Source of the DNA: JACKHA01 sp041401985
GTDB lineage: Bacteria; Planctomycetota; Phycisphaerae; Phycisphaerales; UBA1924
Length of the DNA stretch: 64,000 nt
Reading direction: 5' to 3'
Assembly (NCBI GenBank): GCA_041401985.1
Contig: JAWKTE010000001.1
Coordinates: forward strand, 62,001 to 126,000
Shown: positions 44,308 to 54,010 of the stretch, piece after piece
Position numbering within the stretch: position 1 is the first letter of the stretch
How the letters are laid out: every line of letters starts with the position of its first letter
Program-made: the position numbers and the translations under genes
Notes under the pieces: model-generated
Told to the model about the DNA's origin: nothing
Database searches by the model: none
Seen by the model: only the letters and a program-made list of their open reading frames with translations

Positions 44308-44580
44308 ATGTTCTGGCGTGTGGTCAAACGGATGATCGCTTCGCTCGGCTGCTTCATCTTCATGGGGCTGGGCGGTGCGATCTCGCTGGGGTTCATTCCC
44401 CGCTCGGCGGTCACGATCAACCATTACGACCGCTCCAAGGTCAAGACCATCAAATCGCTGATCCTGTGGGGGTACGACACGCTGGGGCCGATGGGCTGCG
44501 GCCTGGCGATGGGCGGGATCGGCCTGCTGCTGTTCATCTGGGCGTGGGCGTCGCTGGCGTTCCCGAAGGACAGGTACTGA
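44308..44580 (+). CDS. Small two-TM membrane protein
   Basis: 90 aa beginning MFWRVVKRMIASLGCFIFMG. There are two hydrophobic segments (MIASLGCFIFMGLGGAISLG and GLAMGGIGLLLFIWAWASLA) joined by a basic loop (RSAVTINHYDRSKVKTIKS). No family is recognised. The longer frame from 44224 has an unlikely Cys-rich leader. Confidence 0.6.
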   Translation: MFWRVVKRMIASLGCFIFMGLGGAISLGFIPRSAVTINHYDRSKVKTIKSLILWGYDTLGPMGCGLAMGGIGLLLFIWAWASLAFPKDRY

Positions 44581-44717
44581 TCGCAGCGACATGGCGATCG
44601 TGGCGGCGCGGCTGTCACTCGGCTGGCAGGATGGGCTCGCCGGTCGGGCGATCCCGCCTCCGGGTCGGGCGTGCAAAGCCGTGCCTGATGGCACGCCCGG
44701 CGTGGTAGACTGCTTCC

Positions 44718-45359
44718 ATGGCCGGTCCCCAGCCCACCCAGCCGTCCGACAAGGAACTCAGCGCCAAGGCCGCCGCGGGCGACGACGCGGCGTTCGCGGC
44801 CCTGCTCAAGCGCCACGGCCCGACCGTGCGCGAGCGGATCAAGCACGCCATCGGCCAGCACTGGAAGTCGGTGCTGGATGAGGACGACGTGATGCAGGTC
44901 ACGTACCTGGAGGCCGCGCTGAAGATCTCGACGTTCACCGATCGCGGCGAGGGCTCGTTCGTGGCGTGGATCCAGCGGATCGCCGACAACAACATGCGGG
45001 ACTCGATCCGCGGGCTGGAGCGGGCCAAACGTCCCGACCCGCGGAAACGCCTGGCGGACAAGCCGGCGGGCGAGTCGTACGCCGCGCTCGTGGAGGTGAT
45101 GGGCTTCACGCTGACGACGCCGAGCGTGCAGGCGGCCCGGGGCGAGATGGTGACCGAACTGGACCGGGCCCTGGCCAAACTGCCGCCGGACTACGAGAAG
45201 GTGCTGAGGCTCTACGACCTGCAGGGCAAGGACATCGAGTCGGTCGCGGCCGATCTGGGCAAGAGCCAGGGGGCGGTGTACATGCTGCGGGCCCGGGCCC
45301 AGGAGCGTCTGGCCGAGGTGATCGGCAACGAGTCGAAGTTCTTCAGCCGGGTGCGGTAA
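44718..45359 (+). CDS. ECF-type sigma factor
   Basis: 213 aa. Region 2: DDAAFAALLKRHGPTVRERI, then DEDDVMQVTYLEAALKI and the -10 helix FVAWIQRIADNNMRDSIRGL. Region 4: LAKLPPDYEKVLRLYDLQGK, then the HTH IESVAADLGKSQGAVYMLRA. It differs clearly from the ECF at 35167 (a different region-2 pattern). The second Ser/Thr kinase gene starts ~100 bp downstream on the same strand. Confidence 0.9.
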   Translation: MAGPQPTQPSDKELSAKAAAGDDAAFAALLKRHGPTVRERIKHAIGQHWKSVLDEDDVMQVTYLEAALKISTFTDRGEGSFVAWIQRIADNNMRDSIRGLERAKRPDPRKRLADKPAGESYAALVEVMGFTLTTPSVQAARGEMVTELDRALAKLPPDYEKVLRLYDLQGKDIESVAADLGKSQGAVYMLRARAQERLAEVIGNESKFFSRVR

Positions 45360-45462
45360 GGACGGCGGGCACGACGGCTTCTGCGGGGCGGCCGCGGGGG
45401 CTCGCGAACAATCCGGCGGTTTGGCGTGAGTGGGCCGCCGCGTTCATCGCTTCGCGCCGGAC

Positions 45463-48021
45463 ATGCGTATGGCGAACCACGGCTCCAACTCGTCCAACGG
45501 CACGCCGCCCGATGTCGCCCCGCGGGGCAGCGCCGGCAGCGACGAGTCCCTGCTCATCGCCGGCGCCCTGGCCCAGGCCCGGCGCGGCTCGGACGCGGCC
45601 GACCCGCCCGAGCGCCTGCCGCCCCCCACCACGTTCCCGGGGTACGAATTGATCCGCGAGATCCATCGCGGCGGGCAGGGCGTGGTGTACCTCGCGCTGC
45701 AGAAAACGACCAAGCGCAAGGTGGCGGTCAAAGTGCTGCACCAGGGGCCGTTCGCGGGCGAGAAGGACCGCCAGCGGTTCGAGCGCGAGGTCGAGATCCT
45801 GGCGCAACTCAACCACCCGAACATCGTGGCGGTGATCGACAGCGGGATCACGCCGACGGTCGCAGCGCCGGGCCAACCCGCGGCGGGCGGCGACGCCTCC
45901 GGTGGTGATGACTCGGCCGGAGCCCACCTGGACAGCGCGACGCCGATCGCCGACGCCAGGCTCGCGCGCGAGCGATCGCGGCAGCAGGCCAAGGAGGCCA
46001 CGCGGTACCAGGGCTCGTTCTACTGCGTGATGGAGTACATCTCCGGCTCGCCGCTGGACGTGTGGGTCAAGGAGAAGCAGCCGGGCATCGACCAGGTGCT
46101 GCACGTGTTCGTGCGGATCTGCGACGCGGTGAACGCGGCCCACCTCAAGGGCATCATCCACCGCGACCTCAAGCCCGCAAACATCCGCGTCGACCACGAC
46201 GGGCACCCGCACGTCTTGGACTTCGGCCTGGCCCGCGTGGGCGTCGGCGCGACGACCGGCGGCGACACGCCCGAACTCATGACCGTCACGGGCCAGTTCA
46301 TCGGCTCGCTGCCGTGGGCCAGCCCGGAGCAGGCCGAGGGCGCGCCGGAGAAACTCGACGTCCGCACGGATGTGTACTCGATGGGCGTGATGCTGTACCA
46401 GATGCTCACGGACCGGTTCCCGTACCAGGTCGTGGGCATGATGCGGGACATCCTGGACAACATCCTGCGGGCCGAGCCGGCCCGCCCGAGCACGGTGCGG
46501 CGCCAGATCAACAACGAGGTCGAGACGATCGTCCTCAAGTGCCTGAGCAAGGAGCGGGAGCGGCGCTACCAGAACGCGGGCGAGCTCGGGCGCGACCTGA
46601 CGCGGTACCTGGCGGGCGAGCCGATCGAGGCCAAGCGCGACAGCGGGTGGTACATCATCACCAAGACGGCGCGGCGGCACAAAGTTGCCGTCGGCGTCGC
46701 GTCGGCGTTCCTGGTCCTCATCGTCGGGTTCGGGCTGGGCATGGGCGGGCTGTACCAGCGGGCCGAGGCCAAGCGCGTCGAGGCCGAGGAGGCAACAGGG
46801 CGTGCCGAGGCCGCGGCCCGGGAGGTCGAGGCCGCGCTCGAGCTCAGCGAGACCCAGCGTGCGACCGCCGAGGCGATCCGCTCGTTCTGGGAGGACATGC
46901 TCTCGAGCGTGGACCCGGACCGCCCGGTGTCGCTGGCCGACACGCTGGGGCCGACGGGGCGCGACGTGCGCGTGGCGGACGTGCTGCGTGCGTCGGCCGA
47001 CGCGCGAGAGATCGAGGCGCGGTTCGGCCAGCAGCCCGAGGTCGAGGCCGCGGTGAAGCATCTGGCGGGCGCGACGTACGTTGGCCTGGGCCTGCCGTCC
47101 GAGGCCGAGCCGCTGCTGCGCTCGGCCTTCGACATCCGCACGCGCCTGCTTGGCGCGGAGGCGGACGAGACCTTGCTCACGCACGCGTTCCTGGCGATGG
47201 CGGTGGCCCAGCAGCGACGGTACGAGGATGCGCGGGCGCTGTTTGTTTCGCTGATCGACGCGACGGAGCGGGCCGCGGGCGAGGGCGACGCGCGGCCATA
47301 CCGGGCGATGGCGAGTTACGCGGTGTTCCTGCGGAACACGGGGCGCGGGCGCGAGGCGTTGCAGATGATGGCCCAGGCCGCCGAGGGTTTCCGGGGCGTG
47401 CCGGGGGCCGAGGCGGACCTCGGGCGGGCCCTGCTCATGCGCGCGGAGATGACGCTTGGTTACGGCTCGCCCCAGGCGGCCGAGGTGGCCGGGCCGATCG
47501 CCGAGGAGGGCGCGGCCCTTCTCGGCGCGAGCGTCGGGCCCGACCATCCCAACACCGCGATGATGAACCTCATCCTCGCGCGGGTGCGGTTCTTCCAGGG
47601 CGATGTGCCCGAGGCCGAGCGTCTGTTCGCCGCGGGGCTGGCGGTGCTCGAGGCCCAGTTGCCCCCGACGCACCCCGACCGGCTCAAGGGCGAGGCGTGG
47701 TGGGCCGAGCACCTGCACCGGACCGACCGCCTGCGGGAGGCCGAGGCGGTGTACCGCAGCCTGGTCCAGCGGTGGACCGAGTCGTCCGGGGGCGAGAGCC
47801 TGGACACCGCGTGGGCCCGCGCGATGCTCGGAAGCAACCTGAATCGCCAGCAGCGCTGGGGCGAGGCCGAGGGCGAGCTGTTCTTCGCGCTCGGGATCTA
47901 CCGGCGGGACGTGGGCGATGCGCACGAGCGGACGCGACTCATCGCGGCCAAGATCGCGCAGATGTTCCGCGAGTCGGGGCAGACCGATCGCCTACGTGAG
48001 TTGCCCTCGTCGCTGCGATGA
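45463..48021 (+). CDS. Ser/Thr protein kinase with membrane anchor and TPR-like domain (second copy)
   Basis: 852 aa from the ATG at 45463 (an alternative at 45469). Kinase motifs: IHRGGQGVVYLA (Gly loop), VAVKVL (Lys ~88), HRDLKPANIRV (~232), DFGLAR (~252) and GSLPWASPEQ. Between NHPNIVAVIDSGITP and YCVMEYISGSP there is a ~55-residue Gly/Ala/Asp insertion not present in the first kinase. One TM helix lies at about 409-430 (AFLVLIVGFGLGMGGLY), followed by a heptad segment and helical TPR-like repeats (LARVRFFQGDVPEAERLFAA). Same topology as the kinase at 35756, with an ECF sigma factor upstream. Confidence 0.92.
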   Translation: MRMANHGSNSSNGTPPDVAPRGSAGSDESLLIAGALAQARRGSDAADPPERLPPPTTFPGYELIREIHRGGQGVVYLALQKTTKRKVAVKVLHQGPFAGEKDRQRFEREVEILAQLNHPNIVAVIDSGITPTVAAPGQPAAGGDASGGDDSAGAHLDSATPIADARLARERSRQQAKEATRYQGSFYCVMEYISGSPLDVWVKEKQPGIDQVLHVFVRICDAVNAAHLKGIIHRDLKPANIRVDHDGHPHVLDFGLARVGVGATTGGDTPELMTVTGQFIGSLPWASPEQAEGAPEKLDVRTDVYSMGVMLYQMLTDRFPYQVVGMMRDILDNILRAEPARPSTVRRQINNEVETIVLKCLSKERERRYQNAGELGRDLTRYLAGEPIEAKRDSGWYIITKTARRHKVAVGVASAFLVLIVGFGLGMGGLYQRAEAKRVEAEEATGRAEAAAREVEAALELSETQRATAEAIRSFWEDMLSSVDPDRPVSLADTLGPTGRDVRVADVLRASADAREIEARFGQQPEVEAAVKHLAGATYVGLGLPSEAEPLLRSAFDIRTRLLGAEADETLLTHAFLAMAVAQQRRYEDARALFVSLIDATERAAGEGDARPYRAMASYAVFLRNTGRGREALQMMAQAAEGFRGVPGAEADLGRALLMRAEMTLGYGSPQAAEVAGPIAEEGAALLGASVGPDHPNTAMMNLILARVRFFQGDVPEAERLFAAGLAVLEAQLPPTHPDRLKGEAWWAEHLHRTDRLREAEAVYRSLVQRWTESSGGESLDTAWARAMLGSNLNRQQRWGEAEGELFFALGIYRRDVGDAHERTRLIAAKIAQMFRESGQTDRLRELPSSLR

Positions 48022-48050
48022 CACGCGACGAGAACGCCGCGGCGGAGCCG

Positions 48051-48085
48051 GGACTCACCGCAGAGACGCGGAGTTCGCTGAGGGA
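48051..48085. repeat. Type-A repeat arm
   Basis: GACTCACCGCAGAGACGCGG followed by AGTTCGCTGAGGG. It matches the left arm of the element at 11413; no complementary arm is close by. It lies between convergent kinase and efflux-adaptor genes. Confidence 0.7.
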
Positions 48086-48115
48086 CTCGGTATGGGTCGG
48101 AGGCGCGCCGGGGGC

Positions 48116-49861
48116 TTACTCGTCGCGCGGGGGCTGTCCGCCCTGGGGGCGACCGCCGCCGCGACGTGCGCCCTGATCGCCGCCCTGGCCCCCGCCCTGC
48201 CCGCCGCCTTGCGGGGCACCCTGCCCGCCGGCGCCCATGCCGGCGGGACGGCCACCGGGCGTGCCGCCCGGTGCGGCCTCGGGCATCGCCGCGCCGCCGA
48301 TCGGCTGGGGTTCGCCCGCATCGTTGAGTTCCAGCCCGACGGCCCGCAACTGCTCGGCCCGCCACGCCTCGGCGATCACCTCGCCGGCCGCCGGCTCGCG
48401 CACGAGCACGGGCGTGCCCGCGTCGATGCCCGCCACGACCTCGGCGTACAGCTCGCTGCGTCGGCCGACCTGCACGGGCACGCGGACGAACTTGTTGCCG
48501 CGCGGCACATGGACGTATCGCACCAGACCCTCGGCGAAGATCGCCTGGATCGGCACGGCCAGCGCGTTGTCCACGCGGCCCAGGGCGATCGTCGCATCGG
48601 CCCGCATCGAGGGCTTGAGTTCCACGCCGTCGGGCGTGCGGATCGTCGTGCGGACGGTGTACTCGCGCCGGTTCGGGTCGCGCCAGTCGCTGCCCTCGGC
48701 CAGCACGCCGATCGACACCACCTCGCCCGTGAACGTGTGCCCGGCCAGCGCGTCGATCGCGATGTTCACCGACTGGCCCGGGCGCACGCGCCCGGCCAGA
48801 CTCTCGTGCACGCGGACCTTGGCGATCATCTCCGTCGTGTCGGGCAGGATGATCAGCGACTCGTTCGGGCTCACATCACGCCCGATCTGAAGCGGGGTCT
48901 GACCGTTCTGGCCCCAGCGCGAGCCGCGGTCCACGCTCGTGGCGTAGACCACCAGCCCGGACGTCGGCGCGACGATGTCGCAGTTGATCAGTTGCCGCTC
49001 GTCCTCAGCCAACCGGGCCTCGCGGACCTGGAGTTGGCGGCGTGCGTTGATGCGCTGGGCGTTGCGGCTGACCAGTTCGATCTCGTTCTGACGCTCGACA
49101 CGGTCGACTTCGGCCGTCGCCTGCTCCACGTCCGAACGAAGCTGCGTGAGTTCGCGCTCCCGTTCGTACTGCTGGTAGGACTCGAGCGCGAGTTCGGAAC
49201 GGGCCAGTCCCGCCCGCGCCGCGATCAGGCGGATCTCCTCCTGCTTGAGTTCGTCCGACGACAGGAACCCGAGCCCCTGCAGGCGGACCTTCCGCTCGTA
49301 CAGGTCTTCGATGCGGGCCAGATCGATCTGGGCCCGCTCCAGGTCGAGCTGCAGGTCCTGCATCCGCTGCTTGTCGTCGCCCTCGAGCCACTGCTGCAAG
49401 GACAACTCCGCCAGACGAAGACGCACCTGGGCCTGCTCGAGCCGCGACTCGTTCTGGCTGACCTGGATCTCGTACTGGTTCTCCGCCGCCACCAGGTCGG
49501 CCCGGGCCGACTCGGTCCGCAGCGTCTCCTCCTCGATGTCCGTGCGGATCTGGTCGCTCTTGAGGCGCACCAGCAGCGTGCCCGCCTGCACGAAGGTGCC
49601 CTCGGCCACGATCTCGACGATCGACGAGCGGTCGTCGAGTTGGCTCCGCAGTTCGACCTGGCGACGCGCCTCGAGTTCGCCGGTCGCGGTCGTGGTGATG
49701 TCGAACGACATCCGCTCGGCCAGCACGAGGTCGGCGGTCCGCGACGCCGGCTTGGCGTCGCTCGGGGTGGCCGCCTGGTACGCGACGACGGTGCCGCCCG
49801 CGAGCAGGGCCAGCGCCACGGCCACGATGATCGTCGTCCGCCCCGCGTTCTTGCGCGCCAT
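48116..49861 (-). CDS. HlyD-family (membrane-fusion) efflux adaptor
   Basis: 581 aa, starting MARKNAGRTTIIVAVALALL with GGAGG 6 nt upstream. The N-terminal TM anchor is followed by a barrel-sandwich/lipoyl half-motif (TTTATGELEARRQVELRSQL), a long alpha-helical hairpin (about residues 105-285, QVSQNESRLEQAQVRLRLAE ... ERQNEIELVSRNAQRINARR), the second lipoyl half (NCDIVAPTSGLVVYATSVDR) and a beta-barrel (VRVHESLAGRVRPGQSVNIA). The tail is Gly/Gln/Pro-rich low complexity. It would link an inner-membrane pump (RND or ABC, not in the window) to an outer-membrane channel. Confidence 0.9.
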   Translation of the reverse strand: MARKNAGRTTIIVAVALALLAGGTVVAYQAATPSDAKPASRTADLVLAERMSFDITTTATGELEARRQVELRSQLDDRSSIVEIVAEGTFVQAGTLLVRLKSDQIRTDIEEETLRTESARADLVAAENQYEIQVSQNESRLEQAQVRLRLAELSLQQWLEGDDKQRMQDLQLDLERAQIDLARIEDLYERKVRLQGLGFLSSDELKQEEIRLIAARAGLARSELALESYQQYERERELTQLRSDVEQATAEVDRVERQNEIELVSRNAQRINARRQLQVREARLAEDERQLINCDIVAPTSGLVVYATSVDRGSRWGQNGQTPLQIGRDVSPNESLIILPDTTEMIAKVRVHESLAGRVRPGQSVNIAIDALAGHTFTGEVVSIGVLAEGSDWRDPNRREYTVRTTIRTPDGVELKPSMRADATIALGRVDNALAVPIQAIFAEGLVRYVHVPRGNKFVRVPVQVGRRSELYAEVVAGIDAGTPVLVREPAAGEVIAEAWRAEQLRAVGLELNDAGEPQPIGGAAMPEAAPGGTPGGRPAGMGAGGQGAPQGGGQGGGQGGDQGARRGGGRPQGGQPPRDE

Positions 49862-50112
49862 CCGAACCTCCACGCCTCTCTGAGCCAACAAGCCGACCCC
49901 ATCCAAACCCGAACCGGCGTCGTCCGGGACCGACCGCGCCCCTGAACAGGGTGCAACCGGCCGCCCGGCTCGCCTATTCCACCATCCACCAGTTCAACCG
50001 ACCAGAATCCACAAGGTTACGCACCGAGGGGTTCGGCGTCGGCGGGTGATCCGATTCGGCCCCGACACGCCGCCGGCCCGACCGCCCCACCCCTCCCAGA
50101 CACCGATCGGGC

Positions 50113-52965
50113 TCAGGGCACAACGACGGTCCGGTTCTCCCGGTGCCCGTTGTCCGTCTCGCGGATGCTGGCGGTGATGGCCTGCCCGGTCAGCAGGCGG
50201 GCCCCATCGGCGTAGAAGAACCGCCTGGCGACCTGGCTCCTCGGGGCGATCTGCCCGATCGTCCGACGCTCGCGCGGGAAGCCGGGGGCGAACACGACCG
50301 AGTCGAGCACCACCGGCGTGTCGCGGGTGTTGCTGATCGACAGTTCGACCCACAGGTCCGGGCCGCTGGTTCGGGTGGAGAGCCGCAGGTCGACGCCGTC
50401 GAGCCCGACCTCCATCGGGGCCGTGATCGTGATCCAGCCCAGGTCCTCGCGCCCGGCCAGGCGCACATCGATGATCCAGTCCTTCCGGCCGGCTTCCTCG
50501 AACTCGCGCATCAGCACGGTCAGCGGCATGCGGGCCTCCCCGCCGGCGGGGGCCTCGAAGTCGAAGGTCCGCGGCTCGATCCGCCACGAACGGTCGCGCT
50601 GCCCGCCCGCGCCCGCACCGCCGGGATCAACGATCAGCGCCCGCCCGGCCAGCGGCAGGTCCCAGGGATTCTGGAGGACCAGGGTCAGGTCGAGGGGCGC
50701 CGCCTGCGCGGTGATGGTTGCGGGCTCGACCCGGAGCGACGACTGCAGGCGGACAAGCGCGACGTCCACGCCCTCGATGATCACGGGCATGTCGGTGAGC
50801 GGGATGCGGTGGCGTCGGGCGATCAGGCCGCGGCGGGTCTGCTCCTCGGGATGGACGACCACCTCGTTGCCGAAGGGGTCGATCACGCGGACCGGCCCGG
50901 TGCTGAGCATCATGTCGAGGGCGGCGTCCTCCGGGCTGGCCCACTCGGCCCAGGCGACCAGCGCGCCGGCCTCGGTCGCCCGGTCGCGCGGGCTGAGCAC
51001 GAAGCAACGCACACCGGGCGAGGTCGGCGCGGCGCCCAGCACCCGGCGTCCGCCGAGGTGATCCCGGAGCGTCCGCCACGCGGCCAGTTGCGGGCGGGGC
51101 ATCAGCGTGGCGCGAGGGTCCCCGCCCCGGACCCAGGGGTCGACGAGCGAGAGGCGGGGCTGGCTCGCGCCTGCGCCGGCCCAGGCGTGCACGCCGCGCC
51201 GGACCGCGTCGATCACCGCGGCCCTGGCTCCGAACACGTCGGAGTCGATGGTCTCGATGACGAAGGTCGTGGGCGGGGGGGCGGCGGACGACCCCTGAGC
51301 CCCGCCGAGGCTGCCGGGGGCTGCGCCGGGCTCGGGCGGCGTCCACGAGCGGACGGCTTCTTCGACGCCCTCGGGCGCGAACGACGCGGGCACCAGCACG
51401 TTGAACTCGTGGTCGATCCCGCGGACGCTCGGCAGCGTCGCCGCCTGCCGGTCGGCCCGCCAGGGCACGACGAGCACCGGGCCGGGCACGAGCCTGGCGA
51501 TCGCCGCGCCCGCGGCTCGGAGGTTGTCCTCGAACGAGGCCGACCCGGTGGCCGACTCGTCCCCGGCCGCGCCGACCTGCCAGCGCCGCACGGACTGGCC
51601 GAAGCGGTCCAGCAGCGGGTCGAGGTAGGCCGACCACGTCGCGCGATCCTGGGCCAGGGCCCGCATGACCTGCTCGCGCCGCAGCCCGAGCACGTCGCCG
51701 AGCGAATCGGGCACCATTGTGAGGGCGAACTCGACGTGCCCGCGGAGCGTGCCCGTGGAGGAGGTCAACTCGCCGAGCCCGTTCGCCAGCGCGTCGATCG
51801 ATTCCGGTTCGAGCGACGCGGGCCAGATCGGCAGTGTCAAGTGGTCGACCGACGCGGCCTCGCCCGCGCTGGCGATCTGGCCCGGCGCGGCCAGCGACGG
51901 GTCGCGGATCAGCACGCCGAACCCGCCCGCGCCGGCGTGGCGCGGCTGGCGCGCGGGCAGCCACGCGAGGTCGAGCGTGCCCCATCCCAGCCGCTGCCCG
52001 TCGCCCCAGATCTCGACGACGACCCTGTACCAGCCCAGACGCGTCAGGCCGGGGTCCCAGCGCTCTTCCCAGCGCCCGCTCTGCATCGGGCGGCGCATCG
52101 ACGCCACGAGCGATCCGTTGGCGTCGTACACGCGGCACACGCCCTCGAGCGTTTCGCCGGCCGCGTCGCGCGCGAGGATGGTCACGAGCGGCCTCGACGG
52201 CAGGTTCACCACGTTGCCGGGCGCACCGGTCGAGAGCGACACGCGTGGCTGCTGGACGACCGAGACGTTGTCGAACCAGGCGGCTCCAGTGACATCCGAC
52301 TCCCACGCTCGCCCGTACCCCGGCGGGTCGGGCTCGAACTGCTCCGGCTGGAGCAGCATCAGTTCGATGCGGACGAACGCGGCGTTCGGGAAGTCGCCGT
52401 GGACCGTGACGCCCGACTCTTCCCACTCGCCGTCGGTCTGCAGCGGCATGCCGCGGGATCGGCTTCCGGGGATGACCTGGCCCCGATCGTCGAGCAGGCA
52501 CGCCTCCACGAACGCGCGGGCGTGCTGCAGCCCCATGGTGCGGACCATGGCCGAGACGCGGTAGTCGGCCTCCGGGAACACGGGGAGCACGCCGGGCTCG
52601 ACGAGAAGCGAGGTCGAGCCGCCGCGCGTGGGGAGCCGGACCGAGCCCTGCCCGGCGAACGCGACGGCGTAGTCCAGTTCGGGTGCGTTGAAGATCGGGA
52701 ATCCGGGGCGGTCCTGCCCGAGGCCGTCCTGGGCGACGCGCCACCGCAGCGGGACCAGGCCGGGGTTGGTTGAGAACTCCTCGAAGTCGAAGAAACCGAC
52801 CGTGCGCCGGGCGGCTTCGGGGCGGCGGTCGGGCGGCGGTTCGGGCTCGACCTCTGGTTGTGTCGACGCAACGCTCTGGGAAGGCCTCGTCGCCGCCAAG
52901 GCCGCCTCGCTCGCGGGCGCGATCAGTACTGCCAGCAATCCCGCGATGCCAAGAGTCCGGCGCAT
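50113..52965 (-). CDS. Large exported protein of unknown function (950 aa)
   Basis: Signal peptide MRRTLGIAGLLAVLIAPASE, with cleavage near AALAA. A Pro/Glu linker follows, then a carbohydrate-binding-like beta-sandwich (VGFFDFEEFSTNPGLVPLRW ... GSVRLPTRGGSTSLL ... AWFDNVSVVQQP), typical of CBM4/9-like modules. The middle (about residues 330-700) resembles a glycosidase-like barrel without a recognised active-site motif. The C-terminal third has Ig/transglutaminase-like beta domains (LDLTLVLQNPWDLPLAGRAL, GWITITAPMEVGLDGVDLRL). No dockerin or PEP-CTERM tail. The function is unknown; polysaccharide interaction is inferred. Confidence 0.72.
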   Translation of the reverse strand: MRRTLGIAGLLAVLIAPASEAALAATRPSQSVASTQPEVEPEPPPDRRPEAARRTVGFFDFEEFSTNPGLVPLRWRVAQDGLGQDRPGFPIFNAPELDYAVAFAGQGSVRLPTRGGSTSLLVEPGVLPVFPEADYRVSAMVRTMGLQHARAFVEACLLDDRGQVIPGSRSRGMPLQTDGEWEESGVTVHGDFPNAAFVRIELMLLQPEQFEPDPPGYGRAWESDVTGAAWFDNVSVVQQPRVSLSTGAPGNVVNLPSRPLVTILARDAAGETLEGVCRVYDANGSLVASMRRPMQSGRWEERWDPGLTRLGWYRVVVEIWGDGQRLGWGTLDLAWLPARQPRHAGAGGFGVLIRDPSLAAPGQIASAGEAASVDHLTLPIWPASLEPESIDALANGLGELTSSTGTLRGHVEFALTMVPDSLGDVLGLRREQVMRALAQDRATWSAYLDPLLDRFGQSVRRWQVGAAGDESATGSASFEDNLRAAGAAIARLVPGPVLVVPWRADRQAATLPSVRGIDHEFNVLVPASFAPEGVEEAVRSWTPPEPGAAPGSLGGAQGSSAAPPPTTFVIETIDSDVFGARAAVIDAVRRGVHAWAGAGASQPRLSLVDPWVRGGDPRATLMPRPQLAAWRTLRDHLGGRRVLGAAPTSPGVRCFVLSPRDRATEAGALVAWAEWASPEDAALDMMLSTGPVRVIDPFGNEVVVHPEEQTRRGLIARRHRIPLTDMPVIIEGVDVALVRLQSSLRVEPATITAQAAPLDLTLVLQNPWDLPLAGRALIVDPGGAGAGGQRDRSWRIEPRTFDFEAPAGGEARMPLTVLMREFEEAGRKDWIIDVRLAGREDLGWITITAPMEVGLDGVDLRLSTRTSGPDLWVELSISNTRDTPVVLDSVVFAPGFPRERRTIGQIAPRSQVARRFFYADGARLLTGQAITASIRETDNGHRENRTVVVP

Positions 52966-53029
52966 CGCACCGGATATCGGCCGGGTCGGGTCGGGGGGAT
53001 GATCCGAACCGGGCCGCGGGCCGGGAGTC

Positions 53030-53824
53030 TCAAGCGACTCCACCTCGCTGGCACCACACCATCGTCTGGGCCGGCGCCGGTGCGAACCGGACCCGCCGGA
53101 ACCCCGCGGCCCGGAGCGTGCGGCGAACCCAGGCTCGCTCGTAGGCCACCGCCGCCTCCGGGTATCGCTGGCTCTCGATCCACGCGGCCCCGCGCTGGTG
53201 GGCAAACGTCCAGCGGTCGCCGAGCCGCCCGCCCCGCGCGACGTGCTCGCGGACGAACATGGTCAGGTACAGCCACCCGCCGGGGCGGAGCACCCGGGCC
53301 GCCTCGCGGGCATACTCGGCGAAGTCGGCTTCGAGCAGGTGGCTGAACAACGAGTTGGCGAAGACCAGGTCGCGCGAGGCGTCGGGCGTGGGGATCGAGA
53401 GCGGCTTGGCCTCGCCCTGCGGGACCGACTCGTCCGCCGGCCGATACGTCGCGCTGGGCTTGCCCGCGTCGTGCCACTCGAACCGGGCGTCGAAGTGGCT
53501 TCGGCACCACGCGAGCATCTCAGGGTCGATGTCAACACCAAGGTACGAGCCGCGGAACCCCCGCCCCCAGAGATTCAGGTCGCGCAGCGCCATCGCGAAG
53601 CGCCCGCAGCCGCAGCCCAGGTCGACGATGCCCGAGTCCAGGCCCACGTGCCCGCGGGACATGAGGACCATCCAGAAGTGGATCGGCGTCGCTCGGAACG
53701 CGAAGCCATTGAAGAGCAGGCGGTTCTGCACGCCGATCCGCAGGCGCATCCTGTTCGGCGGCAGGCCCCGCAGTTCCGGCCACGGCCAGTTCAGCACCCG
53801 GTCGAGCACGTCCAGCGGCAGCAT
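53030..53824 (-). CDS. SAM-dependent methyltransferase
   Basis: 264 aa from 53824 (MLPLDVLDRVLNWPWPELRG), with GGAGG about 9 nt upstream; the frame is open further. The SAM motif is IVDLGCGCGRFAMALRDL near residue 67, YLGVDIDPEMLAWCRSHF follows (acidic ribose ligand), then DLVFANSLFSHLLEADFAEY and VLRPGGWLYLTMFVREHVA. The C-terminal GFRRVRFAPAPAQTMVWCQR completes the fold. Similar proteins modify sugars or lipids in exopolysaccharide loci; the substrate is unknown. Confidence 0.87.
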   Translation of the reverse strand: MLPLDVLDRVLNWPWPELRGLPPNRMRLRIGVQNRLLFNGFAFRATPIHFWMVLMSRGHVGLDSGIVDLGCGCGRFAMALRDLNLWGRGFRGSYLGVDIDPEMLAWCRSHFDARFEWHDAGKPSATYRPADESVPQGEAKPLSIPTPDASRDLVFANSLFSHLLEADFAEYAREAARVLRPGGWLYLTMFVREHVARGGRLGDRWTFAHQRGAAWIESQRYPEAAVAYERAWVRRTLRAAGFRRVRFAPAPAQTMVWCQRGGVA

Positions 53825-54010
53825 GAGCCACCGCCTCCGCGTCAGCGGCGGGAGCGAGGGCACGAGCCTGCGGAGGAAGCGGTCGGCGGGCAACGGGGCG
53901 AGTGTACGGTTCGCTTGGCACGCGATGGCGGTTGTCGGATGGCCCTGGGGTGCGGGCCGCAACGCCTGGCGGGCGGGGCAGTATCGAGTGGCACACGGAG
54001 GACGCAGGTC

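Noticed and set aside
50143..52773. 876-codon plus-strand frame opposite the 950-aa protein
   Set aside because: Shadow: the minus strand has a signal peptide and beta-sandwich motifs, the plus strand only Arg/Gly/Ala runs.
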